Source of the DNA: Rs1 sp038900335
GTDB lineage: Bacteria; Pseudomonadota; Gammaproteobacteria; Pseudomonadales; Balneatricaceae
DNA: 64,000 bases
NCBI GenBank assembly: GCA_038900335.1
Contig: JBBMRB010000008.1
Location: forward strand, 62,001 to 126,000
Reading direction: 5' to 3'
Part shown: positions 36,489-45,122 of the stretch, piece after piece
Layout of the letters: each line of letters opens with the position of its first letter
How positions within the stretch are numbered: the first letter of the stretch is position 1
Translations under genes and position numbers: made by a program
The notes under the pieces: generated by a model
The model's database searches: none
What the model was told of the DNA's origin: nothing
The model's input: only the letters and a program-made list of their open reading frames with translations

Positions 36489-36505
36489 ACCTGAAACATT
36501 CAGGT
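36489..36505 (+). promoter_or_regulatory. Small hairpin just upstream of the livJ ribosome site
   Basis: ACCTGAA-ACA-TTCAGGT forms a perfect 7-bp stem with a 3-nt loop, ending 5 bp before TGGAGA. It leaves the ribosome site free in this conformation. Confidence 0.45.
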
Positions 36506-36522
36506 AAATGTGGAGAATAATG

Positions 36523-37716
36523 ATGAAAAAGCATCTTTTAACAGCAGCATTAGCGACTGTTATTGCTTCGGCTAGTGTTGCTCATGCCGCCGATTCTATT
36601 AAAGTAGGCGTTATTTTAGGGTTTACCGGACCAATTGAATCACTCACTCCCGATATGGCTGCATCAGCAGAGCTCGCCTTTAAAGAGGCCTCAGATTCAG
36701 GCATGTTACTCAATGGTGCAATCATTGAACCTATCCGTGCGGATTCAACCTGTGTTGACGCATCAGCTGCAACTGCAGCAGCAGAAAGACTAGTAACCTC
36801 TGATAAGGTTGTTGCTATTATGGGTGGTGATTGCTCTGGTGTTACCACTGCCATTGCTAACTCTGTGGCAATACCAAATGGTGTAGTGTCTGTTTCACCA
36901 TCAGCCACAACACCAGCACTATCATCTATTGATGATAAAGGCTTATTCTTTCGTACCGCTCCCTCTGATGCTCGCCAAGGTCAAGTGATGGCAGACGCTG
37001 TCATAGAAGCAGGTATTACTAGTATCGCTGTTACCTATACTAACAATGACTACGGTAAAGGCTTATCAGACGCTTTTGTCGCTGCATTTAATGCTTTAGG
37101 CGGTGATGTAGTGATTGTCGCTGCACATGAAGATGGTAAAGCAGATTACTCAGCTGAAGTTGCAGCACTAGCAGCAGCGGGTGCCGATAAACTTGCCGTA
37201 CTAGGTTATGTTGACCAAGGTGGTAAAGGTATTATCCAGGCTTCTATTGATACTGGCGCCTTTGAAACTTTCGTTTTAGGTGATGGCATGATCGGCCAAG
37301 GCCTAATTGATGATTTTGGTGACGATATGGTTGATACCATCGCCATGTCTCCAGGTGGAACGAGTGATGCTTCAACTAAATTCATCAAAATGGCACAAGA
37401 TAACAATATTGGCGGTGAAGGCCCGTACGATGGCACATCATACGATGCCGGCGCACTGATCGCACTTGCAATTCAAGCAGGCGGTTCCGCTGATCGCGCC
37501 TCTATCCAGGCAAATATGACTAAGGTTGCCAATGCCCCTGGTACTAAAATCTACCCTGGCGAAATAAAGAAAGCGCTAGAAATTTTAGCCTCTGGCGGTG
37601 ACGTTGATTATGTAGGCGCGACTAACATTGAGTTTAATGACATTGGTGAAGTATTTGGTACTTATCGCCAACTTGAAATTAAAGATGAAAAATTCTCTTT
37701 AGTAAAAGTACGTTAA
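36523..37716 (+). CDS. Amino-acid ABC importer, periplasmic binding protein (LivJ/LivK-like)
   Basis: 397 residues from ATG 36523; GGAG at 36512 is best spaced for this start rather than for the ATG directly before it. A clear signal peptide (KKHLLTAALATVIASASVAHA) precedes the type I periplasmic fold, which opens IKVGVILGFTGPIESLTPDM. Cysteines in DSTCVD and GGDCSGVT are placed to form the N-lobe disulfide. Binding-lobe landmarks include VTYTNNDYGKGLSDAF and GPYDGTSYDAGALIAL. It is separated from livM by 125 bp with two hairpins. The ligand may be a branched-chain or other amino acid, amide or small polar solute. Confidence 0.9.
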   Translation: MKKHLLTAALATVIASASVAHAADSIKVGVILGFTGPIESLTPDMAASAELAFKEASDSGMLLNGAIIEPIRADSTCVDASAATAAAERLVTSDKVVAIMGGDCSGVTTAIANSVAIPNGVVSVSPSATTPALSSIDDKGLFFRTAPSDARQGQVMADAVIEAGITSIAVTYTNNDYGKGLSDAFVAAFNALGGDVVIVAAHEDGKADYSAEVAALAAAGADKLAVLGYVDQGGKGIIQASIDTGAFETFVLGDGMIGQGLIDDFGDDMVDTIAMSPGGTSDASTKFIKMAQDNNIGGEGPYDGTSYDAGALIALAIQAGGSADRASIQANMTKVANAPGTKIYPGEIKKALEILASGGDVDYVGATNIEFNDIGEVFGTYRQLEIKDEKFSLVKVR

Positions 37717-37734
37717 TCAATAGTTTAGTGTACA

Positions 37735-37758
37735 AGCAAGGGTAGCTCTACCCTTGCT
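37735..37758. terminator. Bidirectional hairpin between livJ-like and dctD-like genes
   Basis: AGCAAGGGTAG pairs with CTACCCTTGCT across two bases. An outer alternative stem, TACAAGC (37731-37737) with GCTTGTA (37766-37772), overlaps it. It lies between two convergent genes. Confidence 0.65.
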
Positions 37759-37783
37759 CTATCGAGCTTGTATTGCTAAATAT

Positions 37784-39142
37784 TCACAATTTATAGTCTT
37801 TTTTATCTAAACCGTATTTTTTCATTTTCTCATAGAGTGTCTTTCTAGATAGCGCTAAGTTTGTCTGCGTATCCTGGATAGAGCCGCCACATTTACTCAA
37901 TTCAGTGTGAATAAGTAGCTTTTCAAACTGCGCCACTTGTTCCGCCAATGTTAATTCAGCAGTCTCAGCAGTAATCAATTTATCATCAAAATCAAACGTA
38001 CAATTCTCGCCCAACAGCACATAACGCTCCGCTATATTTCGTAATTCGCGAATATTGCCCGGCCAATCATGACTCATTAACGCCGCCATTCTAGCACTGG
38101 AAATATCTTCGACATCGCGGCGGTATTGAGTCGAGGCGATAATAGAAAAATGCTGAAACAACAGCGCAATATCATCCTTCCTATTACGCAGTGGTGGGAT
38201 CACCACCTTCACCACATTGAGCCTATAATACAAATCTTCGCGAAAGAGGTTTTGCTCAGCCAGCACTTTCAGATCGACTTTAGTCGCTGCAATAATACGC
38301 AAATCTAGATTGATTGAATCATTTGATCCTAAACGCTCAATGCTGCGCTCTTCAATAACCCGCAATAGCTTTACTTGTAAAGCCAGTGACATACTCTCTA
38401 TTTCATCAAGAAATACTGTGCCACCATTGGCGTATTCAAACTTACCTATGCGCCTGGTTTTAGCATCAGTAAAAGCGCCTTTCTCGTGGCCAAACAGTTC
38501 ACTTTCAATTAAATTCTCTGGTACCGCTCCACAATTAATGGCCACAAACTTATTGTCACGTCGATTACTGTGCTCATGCACATACCTGGCCAATAAATCT
38601 TTACCTGTACCTGTCTCAGCTTCTATAAGGATGTCTGTGGGGGCATCGGCAATGCTGTGGACAATGCGCTTAAGTTGCACAATTTCTTGGCTGTTGCCAA
38701 TAATGCGCGGCCCCAATGCGTTTTGCGATTCAAGCTCATTACGCAACTCTATGTTTTCTAGCCATAAATTACGCTTCTCACAGCCCCTGCGAATAACTTC
38801 TATTAACTTATCCGGTGCAAAAGGTTTTTCAAGAAAGTCATAAGCACCCTCCTGCATCGCTGATACTGCCATTGATATATCGCCGTGACCGGTGATCAAT
38901 ATCATGGGGATATTGCTATCGATATCTCTGATTTTTCGCATTAGCGTCAAGCCATCCATATCAGGCATACTGATATCTGAGACGATAACGCCATCCCACT
39001 GTGGATAAACATGTGCAAGCGCACTTTTAGCATCAGTGCAGCTAATGACATCAAAGCCTGCTAATTCAATGCTCTGTTGCAATGAAATACGTACGGCTGG
39101 CTCATCATCGACCAACAGGACTTTGCGGATTGTTTGCATCAT
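37784..39142 (-). CDS. dctD: Sigma-54-dependent response regulator, DctD-like
   Basis: 452 residues. The receiver domain (1-125) has VLLVDDEP and the phospho-acceptor Asp in VIVSDISMPDMDG. The AAA+ domain (about 150-380) has Walker A as ETGTGKD, Walker B FLDEI, and the sigma-54 contact loop written GAFTDA instead of the canonical GAFTGA. A C-terminal Fis-type HTH (SIQDTQTNLALSRKTLYEKMKKYGL) binds DNA. The gene overlaps the kinase gene by 4 bp, forming a two-component pair. DctD proteins classically control C4-dicarboxylate uptake, but no dct transporter is present here. Confidence 0.9.
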   Translation of the reverse strand: MMQTIRKVLLVDDEPAVRISLQQSIELAGFDVISCTDAKSALAHVYPQWDGVIVSDISMPDMDGLTLMRKIRDIDSNIPMILITGHGDISMAVSAMQEGAYDFLEKPFAPDKLIEVIRRGCEKRNLWLENIELRNELESQNALGPRIIGNSQEIVQLKRIVHSIADAPTDILIEAETGTGKDLLARYVHEHSNRRDNKFVAINCGAVPENLIESELFGHEKGAFTDAKTRRIGKFEYANGGTVFLDEIESMSLALQVKLLRVIEERSIERLGSNDSINLDLRIIAATKVDLKVLAEQNLFREDLYYRLNVVKVVIPPLRNRKDDIALLFQHFSIIASTQYRRDVEDISSARMAALMSHDWPGNIRELRNIAERYVLLGENCTFDFDDKLITAETAELTLAEQVAQFEKLLIHTELSKCGGSIQDTQTNLALSRKTLYEKMKKYGLDKKDYKL

Positions 39143-41394
39143 TGTGTTAGCGTACCTTTTTTCAACAAAACACTAAATTCAGCGCCGGCTAAATCTTGTG
39201 TTTGTTCATTAGATGAATAGTTTTTAGCCGACAAATTGCCGCTGAAGTTTTCAATTATGCGCTGCGAAATAGACAGCCCCAAACCAAGCCCCTGGCCTTC
39301 TTTTTTGGTGGTATAAAATGGTTCAAATATCTTACCGCTGTCTTTTTCAGCAATACCGGCGCCGTTATCTCTGATCAATATTTCAATTAAACCGTCTTCG
39401 CGCTCACGCTGAGTAATAGTAACACGTGGCTGCTCAGCACTTTGTGCAGCGTGCATAGCATTGCCAATTAAATTGACCATGACTTGCTCAAGCCTGAGTA
39501 ACTCACCTAGCACACACAACGAGGGCTCTGCCTCAAACCACTGTACGCTGACATTAGATTTTTCCATGCGCGGATACAATATTGCCAAGACACCGCTGCG
39601 CAATTTTGCAATCGTGACAGATTGCTGTAAATCACTACTTTTTCTGGAGAACTCTTTCAGTGGATGCAATATTTTCGCCATGCGCTCAGTCAGCAATGAG
39701 ATTTCATTGAGATTTTGATCCACTGTTGCTGTTTTATTCAATGACAATAATTTTCGAGCATTATCCGCATAGCCTCTGATTGCCATCATAGGCTGATTTA
39801 GCTCATGGTTAATGCCTGCAGACATCTGCCCTATCACCGCTAATTTTGCAGCCTGAATAAGCTCATTTTGCGTCTTACTATGTTGGTTAATTTCTTGTAA
39901 AAGCCGATTGTTGACTTTAGTCAGCTCTGATGTGCGCTGCTTAACTCTACTTTCCAACAACTGTTGTGACTGCTCTAACTGAGTTTCATATTCTTTGCGC
40001 TCAGTTATATCTTGTAACGTCACTAAAAAGTGATGACTATCTTGTTGGTGTTGATGTGGACGCATCTGCCCGATCACTAATTCGACTGGCAGGCGCTGCC
40101 CGTCTTTACATTTAAAAAAGCTTTCAATTAATGTTTCATCTAGCGATAATTTCTGCAGATTAATGAGCTGAGCAAGCTCGCCTTTATTGGCATTAGTTAA
40201 CAAAGGCAAGAAATCGGCGCCGATTAACTCGCGCTCAGTATAGCCAAATAGCTTTTGCGCGGTAACATTCATCGACTCAATACGCCCGTTAACATCTAGC
40301 GTTATCAGCCCTGCTCGGGTGTTATTAATAATAGCGCGCACTCTTGCTTCACTGTACTCTAGCGCCTGCATCTCTCTTAATTCAAACACACTTTTTTGCT
40401 TGCTCATCCGGCTTCTAGCCATAATAACCATCACTAGCAAGACGATTGCTAGATACACCGTACCCACATAAATCATGTTGACGATGACTGCATGTCTCAC
40501 CGGTGCTAAATCCGCTAAAATAGAGACATTTAGATCGCTATCATCAACCATCGCACTTTGTATTAGATATTCTTGTATCTGTTTTGAATCCCTATTTTCT
40601 TGTAAGCTTATAATATGCGATTGCTCATTAGTCGTGATATTAGGTAGCCATTGGGTTATGTTTAAAGGCTGCAGAGTTTGCCCTATATAGCGTTTACTCG
40701 CGTTAATCCTGGATATATCGAGAGGTCGCAATGTGTATAGTGTTTTGAACTTCCAATCTTCGCGCGTTGAGATAAAAATGACCCCATCTTCATCGCTAAC
40801 TAACAACTCAGTGCTCTCTTCATTCCAATCTTGTTCTATTTCATTGAGATCTATTTTTACCACCACCACACCTAATATTTGATTGCGATAGTAAACAGGG
40901 TGCGAGTAAAAGAAGCCTCTTTTTTTTGATGTTGAACCCAGCGCAAAATACTGCCCTAGTTTGCCCTTCATCGCGGTCGAAAAATAAGGACGGTAGCTAA
41001 AATTGCGACCGACAAAAGATTTTTCATCTTGCCAATTACTCGCCGCAATAGTGATTCCTGTATTCGTCATCAAATAGCTATCACGGGTCGCTAATATACT
41101 ATTAATTCTTGTTAAGTGTATGTTTGCCCTAGCGATATCATTTGAGTTATGACTAAAGCGTAATGCGCTAATGAGAGCAGGATGCGTAGAGAGTAATTCA
41201 GGAATATCACGATAACGAGCCAGTTTTTGTCTCAGCGTTAGAATATATCGACTTAAATCAGCATAGCTGTTCGCCTGTACTATCTCGACTTCTTTTTTCT
41301 CTGAGTAATTAGCAACGACAGCCAGTGTCAGTACCAAGCCTACAAGTAATACTAATGTGATGACAACGCGTTTGAGCATAACGGTATTTCTCAA
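39139..41394 (-). CDS. dctB: Membrane sensor histidine kinase with Cache and PAS domains, DctB-like
   Basis: 751 residues. The first membrane segment is at residues 8-26 (VVITLVLLVGLVLTLAVVAN). A periplasmic dCache sensor of about 260 residues follows, with YLMTNTGITIAASNWQDEKSFVGRNFSYRPYF and GVVVVKIDLNEIE, as in DctB. A second membrane helix is near residue 310. Then come a cytoplasmic PAS domain (ITLDVNGRIESMNVTAQKLFGY), a coiled coil, the phospho-acceptor His in GINHELNQPMMAIRGY, and an ATPase domain (IRDNGAGI, GQGLGLGLSIS). The extra PAS domain is not in classical DctB. It presumably phosphorylates the DctD-like protein. Confidence 0.9.
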   Translation of the reverse strand: MRNTVMLKRVVITLVLLVGLVLTLAVVANYSEKKEVEIVQANSYADLSRYILTLRQKLARYRDIPELLSTHPALISALRFSHNSNDIARANIHLTRINSILATRDSYLMTNTGITIAASNWQDEKSFVGRNFSYRPYFSTAMKGKLGQYFALGSTSKKRGFFYSHPVYYRNQILGVVVVKIDLNEIEQDWNEESTELLVSDEDGVIFISTREDWKFKTLYTLRPLDISRINASKRYIGQTLQPLNITQWLPNITTNEQSHIISLQENRDSKQIQEYLIQSAMVDDSDLNVSILADLAPVRHAVIVNMIYVGTVYLAIVLLVMVIMARSRMSKQKSVFELREMQALEYSEARVRAIINNTRAGLITLDVNGRIESMNVTAQKLFGYTERELIGADFLPLLTNANKGELAQLINLQKLSLDETLIESFFKCKDGQRLPVELVIGQMRPHQHQQDSHHFLVTLQDITERKEYETQLEQSQQLLESRVKQRTSELTKVNNRLLQEINQHSKTQNELIQAAKLAVIGQMSAGINHELNQPMMAIRGYADNARKLLSLNKTATVDQNLNEISLLTERMAKILHPLKEFSRKSSDLQQSVTIAKLRSGVLAILYPRMEKSNVSVQWFEAEPSLCVLGELLRLEQVMVNLIGNAMHAAQSAEQPRVTITQREREDGLIEILIRDNGAGIAEKDSGKIFEPFYTTKKEGQGLGLGLSISQRIIENFSGNLSAKNYSSNEQTQDLAGAEFSVLLKKGTLTQ

Positions 41395-41481
41395 TGACTT
41401 TCATAACAATTTTAAAAACATCAGCTAAAATCTGATCAGCGCCCTTTAAAGGCTACCTTTTTATAAAATTCTAACGTTAAC

Positions 41482-41511
41482 TTAACTATTCTTTTAGATC
41501 CTGTTTATACT
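41482..41511 (+). promoter_or_regulatory. Candidate sigma-70 promoter for tex
   Basis: TTAACT (41482-41487) and TATACT (41506-41511) are spaced 18 bp apart, about 60 bp upstream of the tex start. The fit to consensus is fair. Confidence 0.4.
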
Positions 41512-41571
41512 GCTGTTCTTTTAGCTATTGTCGATCAATAGTCTCTATATTTCGCAAGAGAGCTCCTGCAT

Positions 41572-43725
41572 ATGAATATCGCGCAAAAAATTGCCGACGA
41601 ACTTAACATCAGCACTGCGCAAGTCAGCGCCACTATCAAGCTATTAGCACAAGGCAATACTATTCCCTTTATTGCCAGATATCGTAAAGAAGTGACAGCT
41701 GGATTAGATGACATCCAATTAAGAGCGTTAGCTGAGCGCTTAGAGTATCTAAATCAATTAGAACAAAGACGAGCCGCTATTTTAAAGTCTATTAGCGAGC
41801 AAGGGCTACTCAATAATGATTTAAAGGCCAAAATTAATGATTGCCTCACTAAAACACTGCTAGAAGATCTGTACCTGCCATTTAAACTTAAACGTAACTC
41901 CAAGGCATTGACAGCTAAACACGCGGGGCTACAGCCTTTAGCAGATGCCCTGTTAGCCAAAGACAGTTGCAATCCGCTCTATCTTGCCCGCAATTATATT
42001 AATAAAGAGTATGATATTAACAGCCCTGAGCAAGCATTGGAAAATGCTGCGCATATTATTATTGAGTCTCTAACCGAAAATGCAGCTCTACTTAACCAGC
42101 TGCGAACATGGTTAAGCCACAATGGCGAGCTAAAAACCAAAGTTAAAAGAGGCAAAAAAGACCCTAATAGTAAATTTTTAGATTATTTCGATTTTACTCA
42201 AGCATTTGCTAAAATCCCCTCACACCGCGCACTTGCCATATTTAGAGGGGTTAGTGAAAACATTTTAAATTTACACATTAACGCACCGAGTCATAACGAG
42301 CTATACCCGGTGAAATTAATAGAGCATTATTTAGGCTTAACAGCGAATAACAAAACAGTGCGAGCACAGGATTATTGGCTTGCAGAGTTAGCAGTCACAA
42401 CTTGGCAGTCAAAACTGCAATCACAATTAGAATCAGACCTTAGTAAAACCTTGCGCGAGCAAGCCCAAGCTGAATCAATCGATGTGTTTGCAACTAATCT
42501 TAAAGATATTTTGATGGCTCCCCCCGCTGGGCAAAAAGTCACTCTTGGATTAGATCCAGGTTTTAGATCTGGCGTGAAAGTTGCCATCGTTAGCGCAACT
42601 GGGGACTTTCTCGAACAAGCGGTAATCTACCCTCATGCTCCTCAAAACCAATGGCATCAAGCTATCGCCACACTCGATAAACTTATTACAACTTTTGAGG
42701 TTGAGTTAATCAGTATCGGCAATGGCACCGCCTCTCGTGAAACGGAAAATTTAGTCGCACAGCTTGCGCTATTATGTAAAAGACCATTTATTAGTGTTGT
42801 CGTCAGTGAAGCAGGCGCCTCGGTGTACTCAGCATCTGTACTTGCCAGCACCGAGTTCCCCAATATCGATGTCAGTATTCGCGGTGCTATATCAATAGCC
42901 AGGCGCTTACAGGATCCTTTATCTGAATTAGTTAAAATTGACCCAAAAGCGATCGGCGTCGGCCAGTACCAGCATGACGTTAATGGCAAAAAATTACATG
43001 ACAAATTAACAGCAATCACTGAAGATTGCGTTAACAAAGTAGGCGTTAATTTAAACAGTGCCTCTGTCACTCTTTTGAGTAACGTCGCAGGTATTAATCA
43101 AAGTATTGCCGAAAACATTGTCCATGTCAGAGAGACAACAGGCAAGTACACTGATAGAAAAGCGCTGCTTGCAGTGCCAAGATTAGGTGCTAAAGCTTAT
43201 CAACAATGTGCTGGTTTTTTACGCCTAGATAACCCCACACAACCGCTAGATAGCAGTGCGGTGCACCCTGAGAGCTACCCTTTAGTTGAAAAAATTGCTG
43301 AGCAATTAAATATCAGCACAGTGCAGTTAATTGCAAATCATGCCCTATTATCAACACTTGATAGTCGCACGTTTATTGATAAACAGTACGGTCAATATAC
43401 TGTCGATGATGTGATAGCAGAGCTAGCTAAACCGGGTCGGGATCCGCGACCACAGTTCAAAACAGTAACATTTGATAAAGAGATCAATAAAGTCAGTGAT
43501 TTACGTATAGATATGACTTTAGAAGGCGTAGTGACCAATGTCACTAACTTTGGTGCTTTCGTCGATATCGGCGTGCATCAAGACGGTTTAGTCCATATAT
43601 CCCAGCTTGCTAATACCTTTGTCAGTGATCCTCACAAAATCGTAAAAACGGGCCAAATAGTTAATGTTAAAGTGCTGGAGATAGATGATAAGCGCAACAG
43701 GATAGCCCTAAGCATGAAACGATAA
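41572..43725 (+). CDS. tex: Tex family transcription accessory / RNA-binding protein
   Basis: 717 residues. The N-terminal Tex helical region (IAQKIADELNISTAQVSATIKLLAQGNTIPFIARYRKE) is followed by a YqgF-like RNase-H-fold domain (TLGLDPGFRSGVKVAIV). Helix-hairpin-helix units (NKVGVNLNSASVTLLSNVAGI) come next, and finally an S1 domain (LEGVVTNVTNFGAFVDIGVHQDGLVHISQL). It ends right after S1, so it lacks the basic tail of longer homologues (E. coli YhgF about 770 residues). The protein binds nucleic acids and is linked to transcription and toxin expression in several pathogens. It is transcribed alone. Confidence 0.95.
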   Translation: MNIAQKIADELNISTAQVSATIKLLAQGNTIPFIARYRKEVTAGLDDIQLRALAERLEYLNQLEQRRAAILKSISEQGLLNNDLKAKINDCLTKTLLEDLYLPFKLKRNSKALTAKHAGLQPLADALLAKDSCNPLYLARNYINKEYDINSPEQALENAAHIIIESLTENAALLNQLRTWLSHNGELKTKVKRGKKDPNSKFLDYFDFTQAFAKIPSHRALAIFRGVSENILNLHINAPSHNELYPVKLIEHYLGLTANNKTVRAQDYWLAELAVTTWQSKLQSQLESDLSKTLREQAQAESIDVFATNLKDILMAPPAGQKVTLGLDPGFRSGVKVAIVSATGDFLEQAVIYPHAPQNQWHQAIATLDKLITTFEVELISIGNGTASRETENLVAQLALLCKRPFISVVVSEAGASVYSASVLASTEFPNIDVSIRGAISIARRLQDPLSELVKIDPKAIGVGQYQHDVNGKKLHDKLTAITEDCVNKVGVNLNSASVTLLSNVAGINQSIAENIVHVRETTGKYTDRKALLAVPRLGAKAYQQCAGFLRLDNPTQPLDSSAVHPESYPLVEKIAEQLNISTVQLIANHALLSTLDSRTFIDKQYGQYTVDDVIAELAKPGRDPRPQFKTVTFDKEINKVSDLRIDMTLEGVVTNVTNFGAFVDIGVHQDGLVHISQLANTFVSDPHKIVKTGQIVNVKVLEIDDKRNRIALSMKR

Positions 43726-43770
43726 CATCAAAGGCGCAGTGAAGATGTGGCTCGACACTTATCCTATCAT

Positions 43771-44874
43771 CTAATCTTGTAATGAGAATTTATGATCGCT
43801 GATGTTGGCATCACCGCTAGCATGTAACTTAATCATCAAGCGCAAATCATTTGCCGAGTCAGCATGAGAAATGGCTGACTCATAGCTGATTTTTCCATTG
43901 ATGTATAAATTAAACAGCGACCGATCAAAAGTCTGCATACCTAGGTTTGTCGATTTTCGCATGACATCTTTGATTTCATCAAAGCGGCCCTTACTGATCA
44001 GCTCGCCAACTAACGGGGTATTGGTTAACACTTCAGTAGCGACAACCCGCCCATTGCTATTTTTTGCTGGTATTAACTGCTGGGCAACAATGGCTTTTAA
44101 GTTGACCGATAGCTCTAAACGTATTTTTTCATGATATGCCGCTGGAAACATATTAATGATGCGATTTAACGCCTGGTCGGCATTATTAGCGTGTAGTGTT
44201 GCAAGACAGAGCTGGCCTGTCTCTGCAAATGTCAAACCAAAGCGCATCACATCTATATTGCGAATTTCACCCACTAAAATGACATCAGGTGATTGTCTGA
44301 GACTATTATGCAAAGCGTTTTCAAATGATTCAGTATCAATACTCACTTCTCTTTGTGTCACGATACTGCGCTTGTGCTGATGCAAATACTCAATAGGATC
44401 TTCAATCGTAATGATGTGACCGGCGCTGTGGGTATTTCTATAATCAATCAGGGATGCTAGCGAGGTTGTCTTACCGGTACCGGTGGCACCGACAAATAAA
44501 ATAAAGCCGCGCTTAGATAGCGCCAACTCTTTCAATATTTTAGGTAAGCGAAGATCGTCCATTAACGGAATTTCTGTGTGAATACGACGAATAACCATAG
44601 CTGAAGTGCCACGCTGATAGTAAGCACTTACTCTAAATCGTCCTATTTCATTACCTATGGCAAAATTACATTCTTGAGTCTGCTCATATTCTTGTTTTTG
44701 CCGCGCGTTCATTGCGCTAAACACGAGCGAATTAACCGTACTTAAAGACAGGATTTCATCGGAGATTGCGACTAATTGGCCGCTGATTCTTAAACTAGGT
44801 TTTGCATCTACTACTAGAAACAAATCAGATGCTTTTTTATCTATTATTTTTTTTAATAATTCGTTAAGATTCAA
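43771..44874 (-). CDS. pilU: Type IV pilus twitching ATPase PilU
   Basis: 367 residues, GspE/PilT-type hexameric ATPase. Walker A is GATGTGKTT, the Asp-box region TIEDPIEYLHQHKRS and Walker B PDVILVGEIRNIDVM. The C-terminal AIVAQQLIPAKNSNGRVVATEVL is also as in PilT-like proteins. It is assigned to PilU rather than PilT by its place after pilT, its greater divergence and its acidic C-terminal extension. PilU boosts PilT-powered retraction. It lies 248 bp downstream of pilT, which is wider than the usual short gap, and a hairpin lies in between. Confidence 0.92.
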   Translation of the reverse strand: MNLNELLKKIIDKKASDLFLVVDAKPSLRISGQLVAISDEILSLSTVNSLVFSAMNARQKQEYEQTQECNFAIGNEIGRFRVSAYYQRGTSAMVIRRIHTEIPLMDDLRLPKILKELALSKRGFILFVGATGTGKTTSLASLIDYRNTHSAGHIITIEDPIEYLHQHKRSIVTQREVSIDTESFENALHNSLRQSPDVILVGEIRNIDVMRFGLTFAETGQLCLATLHANNADQALNRIINMFPAAYHEKIRLELSVNLKAIVAQQLIPAKNSNGRVVATEVLTNTPLVGELISKGRFDEIKDVMRKSTNLGMQTFDRSLFNLYINGKISYESAISHADSANDLRLMIKLHASGDANISDHKFSLQD

Positions 44875-45047
44875 TTGGATACCTTTTCCAATACCTGTTA
44901 TAAATTTTAAACTGAACAGTACACATAGGCATACTTACAAGTATTGTCGCATTTTAGAGTCAAATATTTATCGTCGTATCCTACATCAGCTGAGCTAATT
45001 TAAGCTAGTCATTTAAGCTATATTGAAAAACATGAAAAGATCTGTTT

Positions 45048-45095
45048 AAAAAAGATACACAACTGCTGAGTACAGATACGCTCGCGTACCCAGCA
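45048..45095 (-). terminator. Hairpin downstream of pilT, possible attenuator before pilU
   Basis: TGCTG-A-GTAC (45064-45073) pairs with GTAC-C-CAGCA (45086-45095), one mismatch. Read on the - strand it is followed about ten bases later by TTTTTT (45053 to 45048). Confidence 0.45.
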
Positions 45096-45122
45096 CTGTG
45101 ATTGGTCAATAATAAATTAGTA

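Noticed and set aside
38310..38843. 177-codon open frame on the + strand inside dctD
   Set aside because: It is antisense to the conserved AAA+ domain, has no ribosome site and no motif.
42657..43070. 137-codon open frame on the - strand inside tex
   Set aside because: It overlaps conserved Tex sequence and has no independent support.
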